64,000 bases of DNA from Acanthaster planci (Eukaryota; Echinodermata; Asteroidea; Valvatida; Acanthasteridae), in the NCBI RefSeq assembly GCF_001949145.1, contig NW_019091416.1, positions 1,055,038-1,119,037 on the forward strand. Reading direction: 5' to 3'. The notes under the pieces were generated by a model, which had not been told where the DNA came from, made no database searches, and saw nothing but the letters and a program-made list of their open reading frames with translations. The translations under genes and the position numbers were made by a program. This document shows, one piece after another, positions 49,301 to 63,845 of this stretch. Position 1 is the first letter of the stretch. Every line of letters begins with the position of its first letter.

Positions 49301-52300
49301 TTAATTGTTCTGAAAATATTGAGAATTTAGATGGATTAGTTTTCTTCACTTTTTGTAAAATTGGTGTTTATCAGATTTTCCATCTAAGCCTGCAAGAAAC
49401 AAAAATCCAGTAATAGAAAAAGTTGGGAAGTCTTTGTATCATCTTTATTGCTCCAAGAATGACAGAGTTTGGCCCTTGTCTGTACAATCGTGTACATAGT
49501 ACCTCTAGAAGTTTGCCAGACAGACAACCTCCACAATCCAGCACTTTATTTTCAAGTGCTTCTCTGGTTGAAAACCCCAATTTGTATGCACTTTATGCTT
49601 CAGAACTTGGCACTCGGTTTTACAGGAGTCTCTGAACACCCAGGTTTCATTGCCAGAATCCGTATTAAGTGTCACTTTTCATTCCATCTAAAAGCTAAGT
49701 TGGGGTCAAAGGTTTGTCGGAAGCAGGGCACTCCACAGTTATTTGATGTTATCTGAGAAAACTACAAGCATTAAGTGGCTCTGCTGCCATGTGAGTGGAA
49801 TCCGGGAGTTCAGTGGTCTCAAGTGTTGGTTAGATGTATAGGAAAGGTGATCTTCAAGTAAATTTTAATATGACTGTCCAATGAAAAAAAATCTGTCTGT
49901 GTGTAATCCTCAGAAATGCTAGCCGGGCATCATGTAGACCTTTAGCAGTGTGTAGCCAGAACAAGGGTCTATTGCCGTTATTGGAAGAGTTGTTGGTGAA
50001 GTACAAACTCAGGCTTTGTACTGAGAAGTACCACACGGAATCCTTGAAGTTAAAACATTGTGGAAAGGTCCCAAGAAAATACATTGACTGGAACATTTGG
50101 ACGTGTGTGGGGGGAGGTGGTTGGCAAATAGCTGTTTCCAAATGTTTCATACAGTTAATACAATAAACTGTACAAATAAAACATCATCCTTAAACATCAC
50201 ATGAAATCTGGAGGTCAGTGCTGTTGTACCAGCATAATCAACAAATTCCCTGTCTGTTGCAATCAAGGTACTTGGTAGCTGCAAATAAAAATATTCCTCT
50301 CATAAGAATACCATTGAAGTCTGAATATTCCTTATTGGAATTTCTTTGCATAGGCTACTCTGCACTTGGAAATCCCCACTGGCATGTTTGCTGTGTGGTA
50401 AGAAATAATTCCTGAAATTGAAGCTTGGGTTTCCCTTAGCCTCGCATCTGACCCACATGTATTTAATTGAATTCAATTGGGTATGACCTTCTGTAATATA
50501 ATGCCAGTCACTGCATTTTACGTGGCACTTAACGTGGAAAATTGAAGGCGTGGCACTCCAATTTGGGTTTGCTCAACCAAAGTCCTGGTTTTAATGGAAT
50601 TTTTGATTGGCTTTTACTTGGGAAAAGAGCCAAAAGGGTGATTTTGAAAGCCAACATGTGCTTTATACAACTACTGTTCACTTTATACAGGAAAGCGTTT
50701 CACCTTTTCCAGAACTTTTTATTCCCTTTTTGTAATCAAAATGTGATCAGTTGGAAATGTTTTTTTTCATTTGGGATTTGGGATTCTCTTCATTGTGCCT
50801 TTAGAGTTTGTTGTCATTCTGTTTACAGTTCAAAGCAAGTGTTGCATTTGAGACTGGTTGAACTTGTGGAAATCAGTTTTAAATGTGGCGGGGGTGCTAC
50901 ATTTCGAATTAACTATTACAAAAGATGTTGGGGATTCCTGGCAAAAGATTAGTATCTGTATTGTTAGGCTGTAACAAGTGGAAAGACAAATCTTACCCTA
51001 GACATTTTGGTCTTCATCCGATCCTTACCCCAAAAAACCTGAAAATGTGTAACCAGTTCCCATGACCTGCTGATGTCTCCATTTCCCAGTTTAACACCCC
51101 CAAAAGTTTCCGCTTTGGGGTGATTTATCTTCTCCCTTAAAATCACTTGAACAAAGTAGCCCTGTGATTGATATTTAAAGACTTGAGGGAGCAACTATAT
51201 GATGTTACATTTGTATGATTAATTTCTTCTGTATTGGCCCCCAGGTATGGTATTCTCATCAGTAAGCCACACTGGATGGCGAGGGAGCTCCTGTAGGTTG
51301 TCCGACAGGTTTTCCCAGGATTCAATGGGTGGCTGCCAGGAGACCAATAACCAAAACCTAGTGCCCGTTGATGCTGTCAGTTCCATTGGACGGGATCCTC
51401 TGTCACAAGCCATCAATCAAAATCTCTCTTGAATTGTCGACAGTTCTTCAGGAAATGACATTTTCCCCCTTCCAAAAAAACCCCTGAGAGAGAGCACTTC
51501 CTACTTTCAGCCACAACTGTAAAAGAAAAAATGAAAAAGCCATCGTTGCCCTGGTAATTTGTACACGTTCCACTGATCCTTTCCTGGGTCACGACATCTC
51601 CTTGTTGCTCAAATATGAGTCAGAGTCCCTGATCTAAAAACCAGACCTGGACTCTTTTGCTCCCTATGGGTCCACAGCATCAGGCAACTCCACCGAGGTC
51701 TGGCTTCTGGACCCCTACCACAATGCACTTAAACGGCGCTATTATAGCCCCCACTAATCCATCAATACCTCTCACACCTTTTTTGTGGTGAGCAGGGTTT
51801 GTTCGGGGGCATCCATTCCCTTCTCAGGCGCTCTGTCAGGCCAAGGAGTTTTCCCCCACAGAGAGGTGCACTCAGCCCCAGTCTTCCTGCTGCGTGTGCC
51901 TCTCTCTCTCTCTCTGATTCGGCTCGTAATCCATCATGTGCTTCTGTGTTGTCACTGGTTCGGTTTCCCCCTTCAACACAGCACCTCCTAAATGCTTCTC
52001 CATCTGTGACTTTCATGTGATGTCAGCAGTCAGTCAATCAGAGCCAAAATGTCAACTTTTACTTGTCTACTTCCAATAAAGGTAATGTTCTAAATGGAAG
52101 ACAACCCAAACAATTCATTCCAGCAATGTTTTGGTGGGGTTGTTGGTCAGTTCTTCTGGACATTCATTTTTGCCTCTGCACCCCACATACATGTCCACAA
52201 ACTTTATTATCTGATTTAACATGAAGATTACTCTCAAAAGCTCTACCTGTGTCTCAAGAGGTCCATGCCCCTGGCTGAGTGCCCCTGGTTGGGTGCCCCT

Positions 52301-55300
52301 GGCTGGGTGACCCGCCATTTCAAATATACACAACCTGTATGCATGTACAAGCCCAATTTGCCATCTTTTGGTGCTCCTCCTGAAAATAGATGCGCAGTCC
52401 TAAGTGCCCCATTGGAATCTCATGAAATTGTGGGTCTCTGACAACAGAGTGGATCATAAACTCATTGCAAACTTCAGTTTTGCAACTTTTCATTGGATTA
52501 ACTGATTCCCAAATTTTCAACTTGTCAACTCGTTTATGCCATTACGAATTTATTAAAAATAACACTGTACAAAATGTTGTGTGGTTGGGAATTTTGTCTT
52601 TCTGTAATTCCCAGTTGTTCACCTGGAGTGTTTTCAGCACATCTTTTCTTCAAGTTTGCTTCTGCAATAATGCCAACTTGCCAAGGTAGCCATAAACTAA
52701 CAGCATCTGTTTCCTGCGTCACTTCCTGCCTTTCTCAGCTCAAACATCTTATCCATTGCTAACAGGTCTGTTACTCAAAAATGTCCTTCTCAAAAACACC
52801 CAAAAGTAATAACAAGAAAAACAAATTTCCAAAACAGCCTGAAAATGCGTAGATACACCTTCACCTTAATCCTGCGGGCCTACACCCCAACCAGGGGGCA
52901 CCCTCCACCAGTACATATGCATCGTGTGTTTAAATTACGACAAGACAGAATGTACTCTGACCTGCATGATTTGTCTGCCAGACCAGCCGTCTGCTGTGAA
53001 TTATACGGCCAGCGATTGCTGGATAACTCTCACTTCCCCTCGCTCCCTCCATCCTCCCCCCCCCAACTTTTGTTTTCTGCATCAGGAACATGAGACGGTT
53101 AGCTAACTTGTCCAGGCTGCTTTCAACTTGCCCTGGATGTAAAACTCATGAATTGGCAATCAGGCCCAAATTTGATCTTCCTCTTTCGACCAATATAATT
53201 TTCCCATGATGGCTTTTGGCTGGATGGAAAGAGTCCCAATGATACCCACCACTCATAATTATTCCACCTGGACTTCCAACCCCTTAAATCAGCAAATTCT
53301 TGCCAGTGATCCATGCATTTTCTTGATGTAGCTACATGTACGTTGTAAAATGTCACATGTACACAGATGCATGTACCGGTACACTATACAGAAAGGCAGT
53401 TCCTTGGTCAGTCCACTGGAACAATCATAGCTGCAGTGACAGTTTACCATGTAAAGTGTAAATTTTTATTTCAAAAGAGAAAGAATCCTTTCAAGCGAAA
53501 AAATCATGAGTTCTAAAGAAGGAAGAGACAGGATGGTGGTAGGATCCCCTTTTTTGATACGTAATAACCATTGACAGAAATTTCATATTCTATGTTTCCA
53601 TGTCTCAGTTTGTCTTCTGACCAACTAGCATCTTGTAAACCCCCCTTCCCCGAAAACTGATAATTCATTTGGGAAAATTTTGGTCCTTTTTTTTTAGAAC
53701 TTCAGTATGATTACTTGGCTGTGGCCTAATTTGTCAGAGGGTCAGACAGATTCCATTCTTTTTACTGTAGACTTGAACATGCATCACTGTGGAATGCCTC
53801 TACTGCAGACAAACAGATTAATGCCCTCCATCTTATTGATGAGCTTACCAGGTTGTTTCTAGTGTGCAGAAAACAACATTAAACTCAATTTATCGACACC
53901 TGGGAACTCTGCAATTTCACAGATGTGATAGAAAGGAAAAAAATATGTCCATGTGCATTTGTCATTCCTGGAAAATATTAATAGACACAACTCTGCAAAA
54001 AACCATCCAGAAAAGAGGAGCAAGCCCAAAAAAATCAACAGACAAATCGGAAATTGCTCTGGATATCCCTGGGAAAGCAGTTCAGTAATTATTTGTTCTG
54101 GCAGATTAACCTTGAGCTTCCGGCTGAGAGCTCCCAACCAAGCAGCCCCAACTGAAAAGGGTTCTAAGGTGACCAGTGTTCACTGCAGCACCTGGTATGG
54201 GGAGGCCTGCTGACACACTGAATGGTTTTACAAGAAAGAGTTCTTACCCCATGAGTTTCATTCTTTCTTTCTTTCTTTTTTTTCCTTCTCCATGTGCTGC
54301 TCATGTTGAAACCAACAGCATAGGGCCGGCAAGAGTTTTGGCATTTTTTATTGGGGTCTCCCGCTATCTGCATTGTTTAGCTTTGTATGATAAAAACGCG
54401 CACTTTCTCAGAACTACGGTACAGGCTATATGTGGCTTGTCTGTTCTGAAGCTTGTATTATGAGCTGTTTCTGGCACCGGCCGAAACAGCTCTTTGTTTT
54501 GAACTAATGTTTGTCCCCGACCTGTTGATGTTTGGCTATGGCAGGAGACCACCCCTTGTCTTACCTCTCTCTTGTCCCTCTCTCAGTACCTTTTGATTGA
54601 ACTGGGTCAAGTTGGGCTTGGAGGCATGAGCATGGATCTTCTGTGGAGCAGCTGGGTTTAGTTTGGATGCATTCTGACTTGCTGTGATCTGCTGACAGTA
54701 GGTCTTTGCTGCTCAAGGTGGTAGAAATATGTCGGTCATGGTCAGCTAAATGGTTGGTTTATTCCAATGTCTTGCTTGGCCCCCCCAACTTGCCTCCCTC
54801 TTGTATCTCATCCCTTCCTTCAATTACAAAGTCTTCTGTTTTTACTGGCTGACCATGTCTGGCTGTCTGGCTCATTTATTGTAAGCTGATGGATTTTTGT
54901 AGGTGACTTTGGATTGACTCACTTCAGGTAGTACAGTGGAGCTGACCGACTGGATATACTGACATAGGCCCGCTGAACGGTTGGCCAGCACACTATTATA
55001 CACGTGCATCCAGTCCCTGTTATGACTTACAAGATCCTCTCTCCTTAATTTTCAAGCTGTTTGAATGGAAACACATGATATATCCCTTTCCTCCCAGGAA
55101 GCAGCTACTGAATGTGGGAGCACTGCACCAGCTGTTGCACTGAAAATGTTGTCAGGGGTCAGGTCTTTGTACCGGAGCTGGCAAAGGGGTTTGTACGTGA
55201 TGCAAAGCCATCACCTGATGCATTGCATTGTGCACCGCATCCGGCAGACAGATTCAATTCAAGCCCATCTAACCACCCCACACTGAAATCATGGAAAGAT

Positions 55301-57879
55301 TACACTTTAAGTACAGTCAAATAAACAGGCCACCATGATGTGGTGTGTAATTTTTTTTTTTTTTTTAAGAAGGTCCAGAGCTGTATGTGGAGGTAAAGCC
55401 TAGCCTGGAGTAGGATGATGTAGAGAAGATGATGATTCAGCCAAGGACGTTGATCATTGCCTTCTGGAGGTGGAGGGATTAGGGTAGGAAATGGTCTCCT
55501 CAGACCTTAAGCAGCATCAACAAACAAGAGCTTATCATAGCTGTAGTCTTCCTTGAGCTTGGCTTCTTGTACATTGTAGTTTTCCAAGTCTGAATTTTAT
55601 TTGTCTTGCCTTCTTGGTGTGTAACTTTCCAGCATGAGCAGACTCATACTGGGAACAGTGAAGCTCAAGTCAATGCAGCCATATTGTACAGTGACGCAAA
55701 GCTGTAATGCCATCAACTTTATGTGATACAAGGGTTAAATTTACAGGGAAACTTACATGTACATGTACATGCCAGTAACATTTCTGACAAAAATAAGTCC
55801 TGAAATCGAATCCTTTTCTTTTAACATTTTACCCGTCCTGGTAAACCCCTCAGAAAAATCTGTGTTATGCTGATTCATTGAGCAAAAGTAATAGTGTGCA
55901 TAGTTACTCAACCAGTGAAGGGTAATCATGTGCTGAAACTAGTGCATGTACACATACAGATACATGTAGATCGGGCATAATGTAGGTCAGGTGTATTCTA
56001 CTCACTGACCCTGACTCAGCCTAGTGATCACCAGTATAGACTGTGACAGGTGACCAAGAAGGAACCATGGAGGAATAAGAACACACCTTAGACCAACAGT
56101 ACTTCAGTTCGTCTATGAAAATCTATTACATAAGATGAGAGTGTTTCAGTGATGGATAAAGCCTTTTGTTTTTGAACAGCAGTACACATTTTAACTTCAC
56201 ATTGGCCTGAAACTTAAGTGAGAAGTCAACAGTTGGTCGACCTTGTTAAAATTGTTGCATACATGTACGTGTAGTTTGCCCAAATGACTTTTTTCCAGAT
56301 CTTTGGTGGGGGGAGGGGTACAAAATGGATGTTTTTCTCAATCTTTAATCCCAACATCGTCCATCCTCCTAGGAAAGGTGAAAGAGCCATTTCTAAAATG
56401 CTGCAGCTTTCCATGTCTTAAAAAAGCAACATGATGGGGGCATTGGCCCCCCCTCTCTCCATCACTCTATATGTGCCTCTGGTTTGGCCATTTTTTTATG
56501 CGATCAGATGAAATGGCTACACATGGACTCTGCTTTCTTCCTCACTTGTGATGGGGAAGGGATAATATTTGGAAGGGGAAAGTGAGAGAGGTGGTTTCTT
56601 CCATTGTGTCGTTTTATGTTTCACTGAGATATTTTTGTTTCAGTTTACAGAACAGGATTTTTAAATGATAGTTGTTAATTAAGGGCACATGTATCTGGGA
56701 TGTGCTTACCGTGCGTGCTCTTAGTGCGGAAGAGGGAATGTAGTATGTGTGTTCTTTATTCTTCAGTGCACGTGTTGAAGACAAACAAACAATTGAAACC
56801 AAGTATTTAATCTCCCCCCCTCCATCCCCAAAAGTTTACACTACATTATCTGAAAATGTTTTGTTTAATATTCAAAAAGACGTGGAAATTCAAGTATCCC
56901 TAAACAAGTTTTTCTTTCAAAAAGTCAGCCCAGCAAAAATTTCATCAGGAACTGTGACGACAACTGAATCTTTATTTTAAGTTGACTGCTTGGCCTTCAG
57001 ATGTTGTTTTTTGCTTGCTTACCTGCTGATCTGTTTGCTTAATTAACTGTGTGAGTATGTTATCTGTGCCCCCCCCCTCCAACTGTCTCGGCACTTTTCA
57101 CCACGAGGCATTTAACCCAAAGCTTTTCTCTTCAAGAATAATATTTCTCCTGCCAGTAATGAGTGCTGCTAGGATCTGGTCAGGATCCCTGGACTCTGAG
57201 CAATTACTGGCAATAGTATCTCTGTCATCGGCCCACAAATTTATGATATTGGCAAAGCCACCCATTTGAACCCAAATGCCAGACCTGATTGCAAAAGTTC
57301 CTCCTCGGACCTGTCGGTCCCTACCCCATTGATTTGACTTCAGTCAGAGTTCGCATCTCAATCTGTCAGGACGATAATTGTTTTATTTATGTGAAGTTTT
57401 TTAATGCTGCTAAGGGAGTGATATTTTTGGAATCTGCTAATCACGCAGGAATGTCAGGGTTATTTTATGCTGGAGGATTGATGAGGTTGAATGACCTGCC
57501 AGGGGCTAAGCTAATGTACGTGAAGCACAGACACCTGCTTAGCATAGAATATTAAAATATATGCTCAGCAAAAACAGGTTGCCGGCCAAAGTGCATGCAA
57601 GGTGTAATAGTTGAAATTGGCTCACTGCTCTCTTTTTGCTCAGCAAATAAATTTGCTAAGCAAACTTTTCTGACAGTCTGCATGAAATGTTGTCATGCAG
57701 TGTCACTCAACATGTTTGTTAACCGATTTCAGCAGATTTTTCATTATCACGAATTTTTTATGCTGTTTGGGATCGCGGAGTTTTGGTAATATTTCCCGAT
57801 GCCCGAGCAGCTAATGCTGTGGCTGCTAATGTCACTGTAGAAAGCCTGTATTCCAATCTATTGGCTGTGGGAAATGGTT
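46346..57879. other. Intergenic, about 11.5 kb, repeat-poor
   Basis: No supportable exon on either strand. The region holds the 14-bp tandem repeat at 52266-52310, a CT run near 51901, an A/T-rich homeodomain-core cluster near 47378-47420 (ATTAATTC, AATTAATAG) and scattered TACATGTA sites. A 170-codon open frame at 48324-48836 has no recognised similarity. Confidence 0.45.
52266..52310 (+). repeat. 14-bp tandem repeat, three copies
   Basis: Unit GTGCCCCTGGCTGG with small variations. Confidence 0.88.
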
Positions 57880-58700
57880 ACAGGCCACTAGGCGGCAAGA
57901 ATTGTGAGCAGGCTATTGAAAATGTACAGGGGTATGACTTGGATAATCATTTCCTCTCAGGTTTTCTGACTTTGTTCCTTTTTTTCTTGAGAAAATCCCA
58001 TTTAATCATTTTTGCTATTAGTTTCTAATTTAAGTGGAATTTTCAGTTCTCTGTTAAAAGATTTTAAAATCGTAATTTTTCCTGTGTGCACGAGATCATC
58101 ATTTCATTGTTAGTGTTCTTGGAACCAACCTGTGCATTTTGTAAAAACACGTACAATGTACTGTACATGTATACTGTACATGCATGTACATAGCTAATCA
58201 TTGAACTTGGTCATAGTTTGGAGTACTACTGAAAAAAATGGTATCCACCTGTTGTGTTTGGGGTTGTACAAGACAAAGTGCAGATTTCAAAGAGAAAGAG
58301 ACCTGGTTCTTCAGATTTCCCAAGTGCAGAAAGCAGCAAATCAAATGGGTACAAAAACCATGCAGGTAGATTGAACATCAGTACGTGTTTTTACAAATGC
58401 GCAGATTGGCTCCAAGAACACAAACGATGTAGTTTATGTTGCTTATGATTGAAGAAACGACAATCTTGTGCGCACAGGAAAAATTGTGATTTTAAAAATT
58501 TTTTACAGAGCACTAAAAATTCCACTTAAATTAAAAACTAAATGATTTAAGGGATTTTCTCAGTCAAAAATCCTGTGAGAAAATGATCATTGAAGTCACA
58601 CCCCTGTACATTTTCAATAGCCCACTCACACTTCTTGCCACCAAGGCCATTGTGCACACGCATGCATAATTATGAACTAGTGAAGAGGTGTATGTTTCTC
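57880..58700. mobile_element. Long-TIR foldback family F1, copy 2, with THAP-coding loop
   Basis: Arms 57880-58154 and 58381-58690 are inverted copies over about 275-300 bp with moderate divergence and indels. Landmarks on the left, GAAAATGTACAGGGG, TAATTTTTCCTGTGTGCACG and GTAAAAACACGTAC, are found inverted on the right. The outer left end is lost; the right end keeps CATGCATAATTATGAAC, as in copy 1. The 226-bp loop encodes a truncated THAP finger (58238-58369). The family looks like an internally deleted derivative of a THAP-bearing DNA transposon such as a P element. Confidence 0.78.
58238..58369 (+). pseudogene. N-terminal THAP zinc-finger fragment in F1 loop
   Basis: A 43-codon frame starting ATG shows the THAP signature: CCVWGC with the first cysteine pair, then a basic stretch, WFFRFPKC, and KQQIKWVQK with the conserved tryptophan. 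THAP domains are C2CH DNA-binding fingers of about 80-90 residues found in animal THAP proteins and at the N-terminus of P-element and some other transposases. The last C-x2-H pair is absent: the frame ends at TAG 58367-58369. A splice-donor-like CAG|GTAG overlaps the stop, so this could be the first exon of a spliced THAP transposase. Upstream and downstream lie the foldback arms. Non-functional as it stands. Confidence 0.8.
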
Positions 58701-61700
58701 CCATTTCACAATTTAAAGTCATTCAAGATTTGTTTGATGTAACTGATTTAAAGATCCGAGTTTGTTGCATTGATTAAGTCCTTTAAGTCAGAGTCCAGAA
58801 TTGACCTTGACATTGACACATCTGTTGATGTCACTGCAATGATTATGTGTGCTTGCCAAGTGGCACAAATTGGGTCACAACCTTCTCCCCGGGTTTTGGT
58901 CTGCTGTTGCATTATTCAAAATAGGTCTCTCTCTCTCTCATGATGTCACTTCCTTCAGATTAACAAATGTATCAGCATTTTAGACACATTTTTGTGACAC
59001 ATCAGCTGTGCCGTATTTCAAAGATATCATGATCAACCATGTGCACGTGTAGAGGACATTTACACACTGCACACACAAACACCTGTTGGCGTTATACAGT
59101 TGTAGTTTTCCTACAAAGTGGCAAAAATGACAAATATGACAATGATCTGTGTGTCTGAAATATAATAGCATTTGTTACACCTGTGGGAAAGTGGTTTTGC
59201 TAGTTTAGTCAGTCAGTCACAGTTTGCCAAGAACCAGGAGGCAAAAACTGTGACTGTAGCAAAAAGAAAGACTCGTTTAATCAGAAAGACTGGTATTAAA
59301 AGTTGATTTAGCCAAACCACAAACCTTAAATCCCATCAGCGATGAAAAACAGCCACCCAGACATTGTTGCGGGGCAGAATTTAACACTATCAATTAGTGA
59401 GAGCTATGGTGAGAGCTACATGGCTGTAACACAAAAAAATGGTGGCAGGAATTCCCTCTCCCGCTGGACAGAAAAACAAATTTCTGCAGCAAGCCAAACA
59501 TTTGGCCTCTAGCCCAGGGCAACAAAAATGTTCCTCAGAGAAAAGCCTGGTGTATATTTTCATCCTTAATGTAAAATAAAAGACACAGATTTTTTTTTGG
59601 GGGGGGTAGAAATTATTAACCTACTTTCAGAACCCTTTCAGGAGGTCAAGTTGTTAACTTCACTAATTGGACAATTGTTTTAGCTCAGGGGCTGAAGTGG
59701 TCCGTAGTGATTATTTTGTCACAACAGTGCTTCCAGGCGTAGCAAAAGATGAGGAAGTGACACTTCCAGTTAAGAAAAGATGAGGAGGGAAACTGCAGGG
59801 CGATATAATCAATGGTTTTTAATGCAGAAATCGGGAACAGGTCATGTCTTGAAGGTAAAGACTTGGGAATCCAATCAACACACAATCAAGGGAGGATAAC
59901 ATTTATGAAACTTCTTTTACACATTTCCTCCATATGCCAATTCTGAATCTAACCTTGGCCCTATTTTGGCCTCTTACTTATTCCCCATCCTTTCCAGACA
60001 ATGTTACCGGGGTTAAAAAATCTAACTTCTCCACACTATGGTTGTACTGGTCAACTCATCTGTAGCCAGGCAAATTAATCCCAAAAGCCTTTTTACCATA
60101 TGCCTATTAAATCCTCGCTGCAGTATGTAAGGCCCCACCAAGTTGAATGAACCCTTCATTCTGGCCTCCTGCCAAATTCATCACCATCAAGGAAGCGATC
60201 AGTGAGCACCCCTCTTCTTACTACTCCAGGCCCAAACTTTACACCTTCCTAGTTCCTTTCTCTCTCACCCATCCCCCCCTTCAATCTCCCTCCTCAAACA
60301 CAGGGTAAAGTAAGCACATCTCTCTTAGCTGTCCCCTGCAGGGGCGTGCAATTTCCTTGGCAGCTCAGCAGCTGGTGATCGGCAAGGCGTTTATGTTTGG
60401 GGTTTCCTGTCAAGAGAGGTAATGGGACATGGAAGAGCTGGGAGCAATCCAAGGCCAGTTCCGAGGAGCTGCTTGGAGTGTAAAATGTAAAATAACCAAA
60501 TTTGCAGCATTTACTCTGTAGCACATCTGCATGAACATGTAGCATCTGCAACATGAACTAGTCACCAGTTGCAACGCTTCACAGCCAGAATTGGTGTCTG
60601 TTAATGTTACAGAAGTAGGATGAATGTGTTTGCTGAGCTAGTTTACTGATTGTAATTGGCCATTTTGGCTAAGCCAAAACTGGTCATGCTTTGAACTAAG
60701 GCACAAATAGTTTGTCAGACATTTCACTGAATTCCAAACCTGATGGTTAACATTCCCCTTAAAACTTACGTTATAGGTAGTGTACTGCAGTATATCTCTG
60801 GAAAGCCTTTATATGTTCTCCCAGCAGTTTAAAAAAATCACTTGTAGTTGGACTATTGATTTTACTCTTAGCTTCTAGTCTCATGTTTGCTAAGACTGTA
60901 GAAAAACAAGCCCGTGAAATTGAAAACCAATGAATATGGTAAGGTGAATCTTTTCCTGCTTAACGTCCTCCAGAAATTCACCCCTGCAGCTAGGGCCCCC
61001 CTCTCAGGAGTGGGAGTTGCTCGTAGCCCAGGCCCACACTACCTTTGCACCACACCATTTCCCCCCGGCTTGCCTGCCCAGTACCCTGAAGTTGCCCAAC
61101 CCCTCTAATTGACCACCTGCGCTACGAGAGCCACCCATGACCGCAGGCCGGTGTTAACCTATCATATAAGAGGTTAATGCTGGTCTATGAGTACTGGAGC
61201 CTGCCTGGTTAGCACACGTAAAACAATTTGCTGGGAAATTAACCTCATTGATTTGAATTTGGGAGCCCTTTAAAGCTGACACCTTGCCAAGCACTAGACA
61301 GATTTTCAAAATGAGTATTTCATTGGTTTCAAGTACGGAGAAAAGGTGCTAGATCTACGGATTTTATAAGCGAGTTCATATCAGGTTTAGTATTTAAATA
61401 TTCGGAAAAGTTTCGAGATTCAGTGTCTAGGCCTTAAAAGATTCTGCAGTGAGAACCATCCAGATGTTATTCACTGAGTCACTGACTTTTCATTTCAAAA
61501 ATTAGAATTTTGGGTATCAAAGCTGAGTATACAGGTGCATGCACTGTGAACTATGTGAAAAAGAGCAGAGTGCAAGTGTGTCCTTTTTGGCTCAATAACA
61601 TCTTTTGCTCTTGATGCATGTACCCACATGTTGATAATTTTCCTACGGTGAATTGAATGTTTAGGAGTTTTGTACATATATGAAATTTAACAAGTGTTAT

Positions 61701-63845
61701 TGTGTCACTGGTGTGAGTGGGGTTTTATTGCATTTGTTAAATTGCCTTTTCTGCTCTTGCGGTCTCAGTCATTGGTCATTTAAGGACTCCTAAGTGCCTC
61801 TGGTCCACAATTAAAATATCAGTTCTTTCTGAAGTATTTTAAAAAATTGTTTGACATGTACCCAGGCCATTCATGGAACTCTGTTTGCTTCGTGCTGTTT
61901 GGTCACTCAGCGGCCGACCCAAGTGCAACCCTAGCACACACTAGCCCGCAACCAAACCCTTTGATATAATTTAGCCTGATCTGACAGATTCTGGAAGTGG
62001 GTGGGTATGATTTGTAGGCTAGACTTGTCTCAAGTCCTCTTTTGTCAGTTGTTCCCCGGATCCAGCCACTGTTGAAGACTAAAAACTAACGTGGAAATTC
62101 TGTGTGTTGGCTCTTGTACCGCCTGAACACAAGCGGAGTGCCAAAAGTGCAAGGGTATTTAGGACAGGATGAGTGGGGTTCCAAGTCCTGATTTTTCTGG
62201 AATTGTCCATTATATTATCCCCTGAACTTGTGAATTTGTTTTAACATGTTTTGCTTTTTCTTAGGACTAGTTTGGGCAGATGTTTACTTGATTGAGTTTT
62301 TTTTTGGTTTTTTTGGGGATTTTGTCAATTGACCATTTCTAAAACTGAATACGCAGATACCTTTGTGCCCCTTTCTTTTCTGAAATGATGATCCTACTTC
62401 TTATCTCAATCCATCTGTGCTCAGTCATATGCTGAATATAAACTCTCTCTAACCAAGGGTGTATCTAGAACTCCATTTATTGTTATTTTTAGGAGGGAGT
62501 ACCATTTTTGGGGGGGCAGAAACCATAAATATTTGAAATTTATTTTTGTGACCTTTTTACAGGGGAGACAAAAACTAGCCCCAAAATTGCCCTTCGTTTC
62601 TTAAAAACTAAACATGTTTTGGTCCTTTTTGGGGGGTGGGGTGGGGACATGACCCCTTGCCCTCTTCCACCAAATCTGCCAAAGCCGACATGGTTTAAGC
62701 AGTGTGACACCTGTAATATACATGTACATGTAGAAGTGCTTTGACAGTTATTTTTAACACATGGTTGAGTTGCAGTAGATGTACAGGTTAGAGAACAGAG
62801 GACAAAGTTTCCTGTTCCGTTGCTTTTTGGTCCCCGCGCCTGAGAAAACCAGGCAGGGATGCCAGGGCAAGCATTCTTCTTTTTCTTGTTACAGGTACAT
62901 GTAATTGTCTCCCCCATTGACGGCAATCTGGTTGCAGCTTTAGGTTACAATTTTGTAAATTTAGGCCCTGATACCTGAGTTTGAGACCCTCTGGAAGGCT
63001 CTGGGTCGGTGCAGTGCCACTTTCTGTGTATTCAGAAACATTGCAATGTTTGATGTGAAGCCAAATTATGGGGAGCATTTCCATTCACTTCTATTAGCAA
63101 CGTATTTGGAAATGGAGTCAAAAACCTCAAACGAAGCTGAGGATTTTGGAATTCCCCCCCACAACTCAACCAGCCAGACATCCATGGTTGGTCTGTTGGT
63201 CTGCAGGGACATGAGACAAGTCTAGCACACTCTGCTTCAGGCCAGCGGGGGTAATGATTCGCACCATCAAGACCCTCTACCAGTATCAGGGCACCCCGTC
63301 CAGATCACATGGCTGGGGAGTGCCCTGCAGCCAGGGCCCACCAACCGCTCCCTGGGTTTCTCTAATAGGTTTGGGGCTAGGCCCCAGTGTATATATGGCT
63401 GTCTAATTGAAATGGCTTGTGCAAATATTGTGGGAGGCTAGAGATGGTGTTTATCCTAGCTAAGCCCACACCACCTATTTATTTGACTGTATAATCGCTG
63501 GTAATATGCAACTGTGTGAAATCTCAGAGCAAAGTCCTGGGGATCCCTGCCTCAATCTGGCTACCTGTACAAATTGCCCAAAAGATTCTATGCTGTGTCT
63601 CACAGACTATGCCCAAGGGTTCTGAATCCTCAAAGGAAATGTGCCACCAAATTTCCGGGGTGGCCTATTACAAAATGATCATGCCACGCAGTTACTGACA
63701 TGACTGAGTGTTGAAATCTCCTACCTCTGCTAGGTTGATCTCCTCTTTCACATTATTTACATTATGAGATTAATACCCTTTCTACTTTCTTGGACGATCA
63801 GGGCTATGGGAAATTTTACCAGTTTTGGTAAGCTGAACCATGTTC
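58701..63845. other. Intergenic, no recognised feature
   Basis: Apparently unique sequence with a CT run near 58926 and G/C homopolymers near 59597 and 62510. No conserved coding segment recognised. Confidence 0.45.
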
